A stretch of 64,000 nucleotides of DNA from NCBI GenBank assembly GCA_014762625.1, contig JABURQ010000013.1:1-64000 (forward strand). Reading direction: 5' to 3'. This document shows positions 49,203-57,413 of the stretch, one piece after another. Under the pieces are notes generated by a model. The model was not told where the DNA came from. It saw only the letters and a list, made by a program, of their open reading frames with translations, and did no database searches. Position numbers and translations under genes: made by a program. This stretch comes from Planctomycetaceae bacterium (lineage in GTDB: Bacteria; Planctomycetota; Planctomycetia; Planctomycetales; Planctomycetaceae). Positions within the stretch are counted from its first letter, which is position 1, and every line of letters begins with the position of its first letter.

Positions 49203-51164
49203 TCAATCCCCTTCGGAACTCTGCACAGAAGTCGTGGAGGTGACCCGAGCTTCCGAATGAACATCGTCGGAGTTCTTTGCCGAAACTTCTTCCGACGGAT
49301 CCTCCTGTACCGTTTCAGCCTCAGGCAGGTAACCGATCATTGCGAAGAATTCTTCTTCGCTCTGGGGAATGTCGTCTTCTTTGGCCAGCTCTTCGACGCG
49401 CCAGTTTTCATCGGCGACCGGCTCATTCCTGTACTGTTCCCGGAGTGAGGCGATTTCGTCGGGGAAATGATTGAACGGTTTGAGAATCACGTCATCCCCG
49501 GCACTCACCCCATCGCGAATCACAAACGATTCGTCGTTGGAATGCACCACGGTGATTTCTTTCCGCAGAAACGATTCACCGAACGGAACCCAGACGAAAT
49601 ATTTGTGTCCCGTCTGCACGACCGCGTCGACCGGAACCTGCGTCACCGGTTCGTCGATTTCATCCACCAGCACTTCCACCTGAGCCGACATTCCCGGACG
49701 AAGTTCTTCGGAGAGATGATCCGGAATATCGATGTGAAATTTCGCGATATACTCTTTTTGATCGTAATTCGGACGACGTCCCGGAACCGGCAGGGCCGAA
49801 AGTTCGCTTAGTCGGCAAGGGAAAATTTCATTCGGCAGAGAATCGATCAAAACAGTCGCGGGCAAGCCTTCGCGAATTTGTGCGATCATCGACTCGTGAA
49901 TCCGGGCTTCCACCTGCATCTTCGCCAGATTCGGCAGGTGAATAATTTTCTGCCGCTCTCTTACAACTGAACCTTCCTCGATCATTTCGGGACTGCGAGA
50001 CGAACTGTTATTGGCGTAGACGACTTCTCCCGCCTGGGGGGCCACCAGGGTACAGGCTTTGATCTGATCTCGGATCCAGTTCAGACGACGCAGATAAATA
50101 TTGTAAACGCGTTCGCGAGAGGCCAGAAAGGCCCGCAATTGAGCCATCGATGCTTCACCCGCCAAACGAACCCGCTTGGCATGGCGTTTCAGATGCTCGG
50201 CGCGCTCCGTCAATTCCAGCAGTTTGCGTTCGTGCGTGAAGTCCTCCATCACTTGCTGCGAACGTTCCTGATTGGCGACGGTGTTTTCCAGCTTCAAGAC
50301 TTTCAAACGTTCCTTCTCGACATCGTCGATCGTCTTGTATCCTTTGGAGGCCAAACGCTCGGTAAATTCGAGCGACTCCTCGGCGCGGGTCAAATCTTCT
50401 TTACTGGACTGAAGATTCCCTTCCAGTTGCTCGACTTGTTGCGGATAAGTACCTTCCTGATATTTTTTCAGGTCCAGTTCGGCCAGATGGGCGTTCAGTT
50501 CCGCTTGGGAGTTGTTGCTCTCATTGATCGTCTGACGAATTTCCACATCCTTGATTGCTTTTTGATACTGAGCGTAGAAATCGTTGACGCGTATCTCATA
50601 TTTTTGTTCGTCTTTTTCCAATTCGGTCGGATCGAGTCGGCAGACGACGTCGCCTGCCAGAATCTCGCGTCGTCGAATCTCTTCACCCGGCGTGACGACA
50701 ACTTCCGAAGAGGGGTTTTGTTTCTGATAAGTGAAGCGGTGTGCTTCGCCGTCCCGATCTTCAACCACGATGACGGATGATTTTTCGCTAGTGTGACGAA
50801 CCGTCTTCACAACACCATCCACCGGGCTCAACAGAGGTTCCGCTACTTCATCCCCGGCAGGAATCAGCCAGAGAATGGTGGTCCGTTCATCGACTTCACT
50901 GGCGAGCGTCGATTTTTCCTGACTATCGATCTCACCGCGCGTGTCGATCGTCTGGCGGAACGGTGCTTTCTCGACCTGAGCCGTCTGAATCACATTCCCG
51001 GTGGGACCGAGAAGACTTTCTTCCGGCGCCTCACTCAACAGAGGCAAGGTCATCACCAAAAGAGCAACGACGACGGAACTCAGGAGTGCCAATTTGCGAA
51101 CGTTCTGCGCGAGGAATTGACGTGTACGGGAGGAGTAGGTCATGGCGGGATTCGAATTCGACAA
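49203..51164 (-). CDS. Efflux-type periplasmic adaptor (HlyD/RND membrane-fusion protein)
   Basis: The 653-residue protein has an N-terminal membrane anchor (LALLSSVVVALLVMTLPLL) and lipoyl/barrel-sandwich halves (VEKAPFRQTIDTRGEIDSQE near the start, then IKACTLVAPQAGEVVYANNS). A very long central coiled coil spans about residues 190-390. It resembles HlyD-type adaptors that link an inner-membrane pump to an outer-membrane channel. No pump or outer-membrane partner is adjacent. The start could also be the ATG before TYSSRTRQF. Confidence 0.82.
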   Translation of the reverse strand: MSNSNPAMTYSSRTRQFLAQNVRKLALLSSVVVALLVMTLPLLSEAPEESLLGPTGNVIQTAQVEKAPFRQTIDTRGEIDSQEKSTLASEVDERTTILWLIPAGDEVAEPLLSPVDGVVKTVRHTSEKSSVIVVEDRDGEAHRFTYQKQNPSSEVVVTPGEEIRRREILAGDVVCRLDPTELEKDEQKYEIRVNDFYAQYQKAIKDVEIRQTINESNNSQAELNAHLAELDLKKYQEGTYPQQVEQLEGNLQSSKEDLTRAEESLEFTERLASKGYKTIDDVEKERLKVLKLENTVANQERSQQVMEDFTHERKLLELTERAEHLKRHAKRVRLAGEASMAQLRAFLASRERVYNIYLRRLNWIRDQIKACTLVAPQAGEVVYANNSSSRSPEMIEEGSVVRERQKIIHLPNLAKMQVEARIHESMIAQIREGLPATVLIDSLPNEIFPCRLSELSALPVPGRRPNYDQKEYIAKFHIDIPDHLSEELRPGMSAQVEVLVDEIDEPVTQVPVDAVVQTGHKYFVWVPFGESFLRKEITVVHSNDESFVIRDGVSAGDDVILKPFNHFPDEIASLREQYRNEPVADENWRVEELAKEDDIPQSEEEFFAMIGYLPEAETVQEDPSEEVSAKNSDDVHSEARVTSTTSVQSSEGD

Positions 51165-51520
51165 TCAATCCAGGTGGGCGTCCTGCGACAGGGAAATTGT
51201 CGATTATTTGGAGGTTAAGTTAGGTGGGTCAATTTTGAGGGATTTTGGAAAATCTAGTCCGAGAAACACAAACGTCAATGTTCAAATGCCTGTGGGAGGC
51301 GGGGTAGGAGAACTAACGAAGCGTCCTTTCATACGGATCCGAGAATCCTGATGCATCAATGTTGGTTTATTATAACACCATCATCGTCTTAAGGGGACCC
51401 CGGAATCCAGAAATTGGGGGAGAACCCCATAGAACCGTCCGGAAATTTTCCCCTCAGTGCGATATGACGCTTCAAGTTTTCCGGTTGCCGACCTGCGTCA
51501 GCTCGGTCACTATAAGAACC
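51165..51520. other. Divergent region upstream of the adaptor and glpD genes
   Basis: This 356-base stretch lies between the divergent adaptor (minus) and glpD (plus) genes and must hold both promoters. A TTGGTT/TATAAC-like pair near 51362-51380 could serve glpD, with unproved spacing. The sequence is G-rich in places. No gene or repeat was seen. Confidence 0.4.
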
Positions 51521-53113
51521 ATGATGTCAGATACCTCATTTCAGCGCGATCAGCTCCTCTCGCAAGTTGACACTTCCGACATCTGGGACATTGTCATTAT
51601 CGGAGGTGGAGCTACCGGAGGTGGAATCGCCGTCGATGCCGCCTCGCGCGGCTATCGGACATTACTGCTGGAACAATCCGACTTCGGGAAAGGGACCTCC
51701 AGTCGCTCCACAAAACTGATTCACGGCGGTGTCCGCTATCTCGAACAGGGGAATCTCAAACTCGTTACGGAAGCGTTGCGGGAGCGGGAGCGTCTACTCC
51801 ATAACGCCCCTCATCTGGTACACGATCTCTCGTTTGTCATTCCGACTAGTTCCAGATGGTCCCGTTTTTATTACGGGCTCGGCTTGAAGGCGTACGACTG
51901 GCTGGCAGGACGTCAGTCATTCGGTCGATCGCAGAAAATTTCCGCCGGCGAAACTCGCAACCACCTCCCCGGCCTCAAACAGGGTATTTTCTCGGGGGGA
52001 GTGCTCTATCACGATGGTCAATTCGACGACGCGCGCCTTGTTATCAACTTGATGCAAACGGCCGTCGAGCAGGGAGCCGTCACGCTCAATTACTGTGAGG
52101 TGAACGAGTTGCGGAAAGATTCCCAAAACCGCATCTCGGGGGTGGAGTTCGTCGATCGGGAATCTCAGCAGAATTACCAGGTCCACGCGAACTGCGTGAT
52201 CAACGCGACCGGACCGTTCAGTGACGCCATTCGCCGACTCGATGATTCCCAGGCCCCTCCACTCATCCTGCCGAGCCGGGGCATTCATCTGGTTCTGGAC
52301 CGAAAATTTTTGGGTGGGTCCACTGCGATGCTGGTCCCCAAAACGCGCGATGGACGGGTGGTGTTCGCCATTCCCTGGCACGACCACTGCGTTTTGGGCA
52401 CCACCGATACTCCCGTCAGCGAACCGCTGCTCGAACCGGGCGTCTCACCGGAAGAAATTGACTTTCTGCTCGAAACGGCTGCCGACTATTTCGATCCCGC
52501 ACCGACACGCGACGACATCCTGTCCACCTTTTCCGGCTTACGTCCGCTGGTGAATCCCAGCGGCACCATGAAGTCATCGAAGGTCTCCCGCGAACATACC
52601 CTGGAGGTGAGCGAATCGGGCCTCCTCTCCATCGCCGGGGGTAAATGGACCACCTACCGCGAAATGGCCGAGGATTGTGTGAACCAGGCGGCGGAAGTCG
52701 CCGACCTTCCGCGAACGCCCTCCGTCACGGCGAATCTCAAATTGCGGGGAGCCGATATCGATCCCTCTTCTTCGCATCATTCCGGGGAGTGGGACACCTT
52801 CGGCGGCGATCGTCGAGGGATCGACGAACTGGTGAAATCTCACCCTGACTGGGGCAAACGGCTGATTGAAGAGCATCAACTGACAAGAGCCGAGGTGATC
52901 TGGTCTGTTCGGCAGGAGATGGCCAGAACGGTGGAAGATATTCTCACTCGACGGGAGCGAATACTACTTCTGAATGTCAGGGTTGCAAAATTGCTCGCCG
53001 AACCGGTCGCCGACATCCTGGCGGAAGAAATGGGACGGGACCCTCAGTGGCGGAACCAACAAATCGCGGAGTTCAACAAGTTAGCAGACAGCTATCTTCC
53101 TTCGAGCGATTGA
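51521..53113 (+). CDS. glpD: FAD-dependent glycerol-3-phosphate dehydrogenase
   Basis: The 530-residue flavoprotein oxidises glycerol-3-phosphate to dihydroxyacetone phosphate at the membrane, passing electrons to quinone. The FAD-binding GGGATGGG is at residues 28-35, followed by FGKGTSSRSTKLIHGGVRYL and GRVVFAIPWHDHCVLGTTDT, all typical of GlpD. I chose the ATG at 51521 (or 51524) rather than a far-upstream ATG because the upstream residues are not homologous. It is on the opposite strand to the adaptor. Confidence 0.94.
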   Translation: MMSDTSFQRDQLLSQVDTSDIWDIVIIGGGATGGGIAVDAASRGYRTLLLEQSDFGKGTSSRSTKLIHGGVRYLEQGNLKLVTEALRERERLLHNAPHLVHDLSFVIPTSSRWSRFYYGLGLKAYDWLAGRQSFGRSQKISAGETRNHLPGLKQGIFSGGVLYHDGQFDDARLVINLMQTAVEQGAVTLNYCEVNELRKDSQNRISGVEFVDRESQQNYQVHANCVINATGPFSDAIRRLDDSQAPPLILPSRGIHLVLDRKFLGGSTAMLVPKTRDGRVVFAIPWHDHCVLGTTDTPVSEPLLEPGVSPEEIDFLLETAADYFDPAPTRDDILSTFSGLRPLVNPSGTMKSSKVSREHTLEVSESGLLSIAGGKWTTYREMAEDCVNQAAEVADLPRTPSVTANLKLRGADIDPSSSHHSGEWDTFGGDRRGIDELVKSHPDWGKRLIEEHQLTRAEVIWSVRQEMARTVEDILTRRERILLLNVRVAKLLAEPVADILAEEMGRDPQWRNQQIAEFNKLADSYLPSSD

Positions 53114-53176
53114 CTCAGCTCTCAATCAGACAAATGATAGAAGCACAGCAAGCTAACGAATTTAAAGGAAACCATC

Positions 53177-53551
53177 ATGGCAAAAAATCACGCCCCCCGT
53201 TTTCTCGCCATCGTCGACGACGCCCGTAAGAACATCGAGGAATGCGCGGTTGATGACGTCAAAACCCGACTCGATAACGGCGAAGAACTGTTACTGATCG
53301 ATGTCCGCGAAGAGAGCGAATTTGCGAACGCCCATATCCCCGGTGCGAAACATCTCGGCAAGGGAATCATCGAACGGGATATCGAGAAAGAAGTCCCCGA
53401 GACCGACACCGAGATGATTCTGTATTGCGGCGGTGGTTATCGTTCCGCGCTGGCTGCCGACAACCTACGCAAGATGGGATACACAAAGGCGATTTCGATG
53501 GATGGGGGTTTTCGGGGGTGGAAGGAAGCCGGCTTGCCGACCGAGTCCTGA
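53177..53551 (+). CDS. Rhodanese-like sulfurtransferase domain protein
   Basis: The 124-residue single-domain protein starts after AAAGGAAAC. The rhodanese fold is clear from ELLLIDVREESEFANAHIPG (about 37-56) and MILYCGGGYRSALAADNLRK, with active-site Cys84 in the CGGGYR loop. Such proteins bind or move sulfane sulfur. The partner is unknown. No signal peptide is present, so it is cytoplasmic. Confidence 0.93.
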   Translation: MAKNHAPRFLAIVDDARKNIEECAVDDVKTRLDNGEELLLIDVREESEFANAHIPGAKHLGKGIIERDIEKEVPETDTEMILYCGGGYRSALAADNLRKMGYTKAISMDGGFRGWKEAGLPTES

Positions 53552-53685
53552 ATTTCCGCGAACTGACTAGAGGAATTCGATCCCGGCTGAAGGCTGGTTG
53601 CCTGAACGGTCGATGAGAGGGAAGGACCGGTTTTTCCGATTATGCCGGTCAGACCAACCTCCTCGAATGGCGTCAGGATCGTCCC

Positions 53686-53994
53686 ATGTGCAAGCCTCTC
53701 CTGAAACGGATGCTGTCTCTCTTTGCGTGTCTGGCCATGATCGGTCTCGCGACCGGCTGTCAGTGTACGTCACTTACCGATCATTACGGCGACACCATCG
53801 ACGACATCAGCGATTACGGCTTCTGCATGGACTGTTTCTACAATCCGTGCTGGGACCTGACGCGCATCGGCCATTCCGACTGGGAGAGGTGCAAGTTCAA
53901 TCGTGCCTGGTGTGGCAAATGCCGCCAGCACCACTGCGAGAACGGTTGCGAATACTGCGACGGTTGCCCTCCCGCAGAGCTCTCAACCCGGTAG
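53686..53994 (+). CDS. Small cysteine-rich lipoprotein
   Basis: The 102-residue protein has a lipoprotein signal ending ATGC (lipidated Cys25). The mature part has 12 cysteines (25, 27, 47, 50, 55, 69, 76, 79, 84, 88, 91, 94), many as CxxC pairs, plus two His in QHHC. It may bind metal or form several disulfides. I do not know the family. It sits between the rhodanese gene and the Lys-rich protein and is probably envelope-located. Confidence 0.7.
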   Translation: MCKPLLKRMLSLFACLAMIGLATGCQCTSLTDHYGDTIDDISDYGFCMDCFYNPCWDLTRIGHSDWERCKFNRAWCGKCRQHHCENGCEYCDGCPPAELSTR

Positions 53995-54018
53995 AAGAGG
54001 TGGAAGAGGCCGATTGGC

Positions 54019-54348
54019 CTATTCCTCTTCGCCGCTCCCTTTTTTCTTCTTCTTCTTTTTCTTCTTCTTCGGCGCTTCGTTAATGATCTCTTTGATCGGC
54101 TGAATGAAGAACGGTTTTTTCGATTTGGAAGAGAGCTGTTCGAGCTTCTTCTCGGCTTCTTTCCGTTGATCGTACGGGAAGCGGGCTTCTTCCTTCATAC
54201 TGCTGCTGAAGACACCCCAGACGAGTCTTTTACGAGCTTCGGCAACAGCTTTCTTGCTGCGCGACTTCCGTTTTGACTTCTTTTTCTTTTTCTTCTTTTT
54301 GGTCGCGGTGGTCTTCTTCGCAGTCTTTTTTGCAGCTTTTTTGGCCAT
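54019..54348 (-). CDS. Lysine-rich basic protein
   Basis: The 109-residue protein has poly-Lys at both ends (KKTTATKKKKKKKK near the N-terminus and PKKKKKKKKKKG near the C-terminus). A short folded middle section is AEARKRLVWGVFSSSMKEEA and FPYDQRKEAEKKLEQLSSKS. Such proteins in planctomycetes may bind nucleic acid like histone-like proteins, but function is unproved. The poly-Lys codons form a near-perfect trinucleotide tract that may slip during replication. Confidence 0.7.
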   Translation of the reverse strand: MAKKAAKKTAKKTTATKKKKKKKKSKRKSRSKKAVAEARKRLVWGVFSSSMKEEARFPYDQRKEAEKKLEQLSSKSKKPFFIQPIKEIINEAPKKKKKKKKKKGSGEEE

Positions 54349-54817
54349 TTTCGGCAGCTTTCCCGAGAATTAGGTCGATCAAAATCAGCCTGAGAGGAGC
54401 TTAAAATAGCAAGTTTCTCCGCAATTCTCCACTGATCCGGGGGTTGGCAGCCTGATCCGAGCCGGTTTTCCTCTCCAGTAACGAGTCTGTCAACAGGGCG
54501 AAATCGCCAAATCCGGCCTCAAATCACGTAAGTCAATTATTAACAGGAGGATATGAGCATTTACGTCGTCCATCGACCTGGCGATCCGAGGCAATTTTTC
54601 CGAAATAACCAGAATAGTTTGTGCAATCGGACCTGATCTGCCGATCAAAGTATTGAGTCTTCATGGTTTGGAGATTCGATGCGCGAGGCTCCTCAGGGTG
54701 AGGAACTCGGGCACTTATACCGATAACTGATTAAATGAGACATCTCATCTGATGTCACAGGCGACTCTGCGGGGAGTCCGCCGCTCCCTTCGAACGGATT
54801 CATAAGGAGAGCTGTTC
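54349..54817. other. Gene-poor stretch before the BON-domain gene
   Basis: This 469-base stretch has no firm gene. It contains a possible 27-codon frame at 54553 after AGGAGG and a 6-bp hairpin (GACATC, 6-base loop, GATGTC; 54739-54756) about 60 bases before the BON gene, which could be an operator. No promoter is certain. Confidence 0.4.
54553..54636 (+). CDS. Possible 27-residue small open frame
   Basis: An ATG follows AGGAGG after only 2 bases and opens a 27-codon frame (MSIYVVHRPGDPRQFFRNNQ...). The spacing is short for a ribosome-binding site, and I have no further support, so this is a weak candidate only. Confidence 0.15.
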   Translation: MSIYVVHRPGDPRQFFRNNQNSLCNRT

Positions 54818-55873
54818 ATGCGTAAGTTACGAGAATGGGTATTGACGTTGGGGGTCATGGCGGCTGCTCCTGCGGTTGGCTTGGCTGGTCCCTTTTCACT
54901 TCCTTCACTTCCCTTTACACAAGAGAAGGTCAGCAACCAGGATGTCGCGGAAAACATCGCCGCCTCACTCCAGGAAGCTCGACTCCAGGGAACCGATATT
55001 CAAATCGAGTTCAAAGGTGGCGTCGCCACTCTGGAAGGGAAAGTGACGGATGGCGGTCAGAAAGCCAAAGCGACACAAGTCGTGTCACAGGTGTCCGGCG
55101 TGAAAACCGTCGACAACCGTCTGCAGGTTCAATCGGCAAACGCTCCCTCCAGAGGTGGAATTCAGCAAGCGTCGTTTTCTAACGGAGCGACCGGGCCGAA
55201 CTTCTCACCGATTCAACAAGTGAGCGGTGAAGCACCGGCACCCGCTCAATCGAATCAGGCAGTTGCCGAAAACATCGCCGGAGCACTCGGCTCCGCAGGC
55301 CTTAACGGCTTCGACATTCAGATCAGCTACCAGGATGGTACGGCAACCCTGACCGGTTCCGTCGCCAACAGTCAGCAACGTCTGGTCGCTGAAAAAGCTG
55401 CTTCCAGTGTGGGTGGTGTCAAATTGGTCTCGAACCAACTGAAAGTCCCGTCCGCTCCGCAAACTGCGGCTGCCGGACCTCAAATGGGCCCCGGTCCGCA
55501 GATGGGACCTGGTCCGCAAATGGGACCTGGACCACAATCGCCGTATATCCCCGCCGGATATCAGGGACAACCGGTCCCGACGGCTGGCTACGGAATCCCC
55601 GGTGCCGCGGCCTCTCACACGGTTCACAACTCACCGAACCTTCCGCCGCACTCTTACCCCACCTACGGGGCCTATCCGAACTACGCCAATGTGAGCTATC
55701 CGAAGCAATACTCAGCCTCGGCCTTCCCTTACATCGGACCGTTCTACCCCTATCCTCAAGTTCCGCTGGGCTGGAGAAAAGCCTCGCTGGAATGGAAAGA
55801 CGGCTCCTGGGCTCTCGACTTCGATTCCCGGACCGACAAATGGTGGTGGTTCATGTCTCCCAAGAACTGGTGA
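54818..55873 (+). CDS. Secreted protein with two BON domains
   Basis: The 351-residue protein has a signal peptide (LTLGVMAAAPAVGLAG). Two BON domains follow (about 38-105: DVAENIAASLQEARLQGTDI, GGVATLEGKVTDGGQKAKA; and about 150-215: AVAENIAGALGSAGLNGFDI, GTATLTGSVANSQQRLVAEK). A Pro/Gly-rich linker with GPQM/GPGPQM repeats leads to a Tyr/Pro-rich C-terminus ending FMSPKNW. BON domains usually bind phospholipid or hold envelope proteins. It lies alone between the Lys-rich gene and a lipoprotein gene. Confidence 0.85.
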   Translation: MRKLREWVLTLGVMAAAPAVGLAGPFSLPSLPFTQEKVSNQDVAENIAASLQEARLQGTDIQIEFKGGVATLEGKVTDGGQKAKATQVVSQVSGVKTVDNRLQVQSANAPSRGGIQQASFSNGATGPNFSPIQQVSGEAPAPAQSNQAVAENIAGALGSAGLNGFDIQISYQDGTATLTGSVANSQQRLVAEKAASSVGGVKLVSNQLKVPSAPQTAAAGPQMGPGPQMGPGPQMGPGPQSPYIPAGYQGQPVPTAGYGIPGAAASHTVHNSPNLPPHSYPTYGAYPNYANVSYPKQYSASAFPYIGPFYPYPQVPLGWRKASLEWKDGSWALDFDSRTDKWWWFMSPKNW

Positions 55874-56193
55874 TCCGGTTCTGAGACAAAAAAAACGAAC
55901 TCAACGCCTCCCGGAGATTCCGGGGGGCGTTTTTTCATGGGCCCAGCACCGACTTCACCCGAATACAGGCTTCTTTCGAAAATACTCGCGGAAAAATCCT
56001 TAAAACCGGAAAAAGCTCACAAGTGCGACGCCCGAATGATCGATATAGAAGATACCACGGTCATATTCGGACCGGGGGATTCGAAAGAGTCCGGCCAAAT
56101 CACGGAAGCGGATTCTTCAGATCGAATTCAGCAGAACGAGCAAACGAGATCGGATCGAGCCAGGAGGCTCGACACAGTCACCGGAGGACATTT
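55874..56193. other. Terminator and upstream region of a lipoprotein gene
   Basis: This 320-base stretch holds the intrinsic terminator of the BON gene (55903-55936) and the upstream part of the next gene, with a ribosome-binding GGAGGA right before its ATG. An open frame inside shows no support as a gene. Confidence 0.5.
55903..55936 (+). terminator. Intrinsic terminator after the BON-domain gene
   Basis: AACGCCTCCCGG pairs with the CCGGGGGGCGTT arm around a short loop and is followed by a run of T residues. It is placed about 30 bases after the BON stop codon. Confidence 0.85.
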
Positions 56194-56778
56194 ATGTTCA
56201 ATCACAACAGCAGATTCAAACGCTTTCTTTTGTTGACCGGACTCTGTCTGGTTACCGTCGTCAACAGCGGTTGTAACGTCTCACTCGGCTTCGTCGAAGT
56301 CATGTGGGAAGGGATGACCTTCTGGCAAGTCGCCCCCCTCGTCCCCGTACCCGCTTACTGGAGCCAGAAAATCGAAGATGGCTACCATGAAGAAGAACGG
56401 TACGGACGCGTCCCTGTCCTCGATCCTGTCGAAGGAGAACACGCTCCGCTGTTTTGTATCGATCCCCCGTCTGATGATGAAGTCATGCGAGCCTTGCCGG
56501 ATTCCGTCACCGGCGGCATCCCCTTCATCGCCGAAACACAACGCAACAACGTCCGCATCGTCGTCGAGCCGATCGTCGACAAACTGGAAGACTGCCGCTT
56601 CTATCCGATGGTCGGACCGGCTCGTCTCCACAAATGTCACTACAAGTGCACCGTCTACTTCGACGAAGTCAAACGTTCGGACTGGCCGATTCCTTTCTCT
56701 AACACCGACCAGCGTCAGGAAGTCGTCTACATCGACCACGATCACCTGATCCGGTGTGCCGGACCGGCGGCTCCTTAA
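56194..56778 (+). CDS. Lipoprotein of unknown function
   Basis: The 194-residue product begins at the ATG after GGAGGA. The lipobox VVNSGC gives a lipidated Cys27; a 57-residue upstream extension without this signal is rejected. The mature part is acidic and Pro-rich (FWQVAPLVPVPAYWSQKIED, PLFCIDPPSDDEVMRALPDS) with a possible small disulfide (CHYKCTVYFDEV). I do not recognise the family. A terminator follows at 56841-56875. Confidence 0.75.
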   Translation: MFNHNSRFKRFLLLTGLCLVTVVNSGCNVSLGFVEVMWEGMTFWQVAPLVPVPAYWSQKIEDGYHEEERYGRVPVLDPVEGEHAPLFCIDPPSDDEVMRALPDSVTGGIPFIAETQRNNVRIVVEPIVDKLEDCRFYPMVGPARLHKCHYKCTVYFDEVKRSDWPIPFSNTDQRQEVVYIDHDHLIRCAGPAAP

Positions 56779-56840
56779 GAAACAGACGTCGGCATCTCGC
56801 CGACCTCTCCGATTGCTCGTCGATCTGCTGATCGATCGTG

Positions 56841-56875
56841 CGGCACCCCGGTCTCCGGCCGGGTTGCCGTTTTTT
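56841..56875 (+). terminator. Intrinsic terminator after the lipoprotein gene
   Basis: CGGCACCCCGG pairs with CCGGGTTGCCG (with a mismatch) around a short loop and is followed by a T run of about six bases. It separates the lipoprotein gene from the convergent GNAT gene. Confidence 0.8.
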
Positions 56876-56909
56876 ATGCGCTCGCCATTTTCACCACGCC
56901 GCAATAGTT

Positions 56910-57413
56910 TCACCACGCCGCAAAAGCGTCGTGATAACGAACCGTCCCTGAACTCCCATCGAACGCGTTCGGAATCAATTCCGTCGCCATGAACGCTTCC
57001 TCTGGAACGTCGTATTCGCAACCGATCCCGAATTGCGATGCGGGGACGAAACCGAACCGCGGATAAAATTCCGGATGGCCGAGCACCACCACACCGGCCG
57101 CACCGATCTCCCGACACGCGGCCAACCCCGCTTCAACCAGCGCCGACCCGATCCCCTGTCGTTGATGATCGGGATGGACGGCCATCGGCCCCAGTCCCAC
57201 CAGAGGAAGTTCCGGATGATCGTCGAGCGTGACCGGCGTGAAGAGAATGTGTCCGACGATCTCCCCCTCGATTTCCGCCACCTGAGAAACCACAGGTCCC
57301 GCTTCCTCCCGAAGCCGGTCCACCAGCCGCGCTTCCGCCAGAGTCTCAAACGCCGCCCGGTTTACGGCGTAGACTCGAAAGATATCATTCCGGTCTTCGG
57401 ATCGAACAATCAT
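56910..57413 (-). CDS. GNAT family acetyltransferase
   Basis: The 167-residue product starts at the ATG at 57413, which overlaps the stop of the sulfatase (TAATG). It has the GNAT acetyl-CoA-binding segment GLGPMAVHPDHQRQGIGSAL and IGAAGVVVLGHPEFYPRFGF. The 82-residue in-frame upstream extension runs inside the sulfatase gene and is rejected. The substrate is unknown. The one-base overlap suggests translational coupling to the sulfatase. Confidence 0.92.
   Translation of the reverse strand: MIVRSEDRNDIFRVYAVNRAAFETLAEARLVDRLREEAGPVVSQVAEIEGEIVGHILFTPVTLDDHPELPLVGLGPMAVHPDHQRQGIGSALVEAGLAACREIGAAGVVVLGHPEFYPRFGFVPASQFGIGCEYDVPEEAFMATELIPNAFDGSSGTVRYHDAFAAW

Noticed and set aside
54553-54636. 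27-codon frame after AGGAGG as a firm small gene
   Set aside because: Spacing of only 2 bases between site and ATG and no other support; kept only as a weak candidate.
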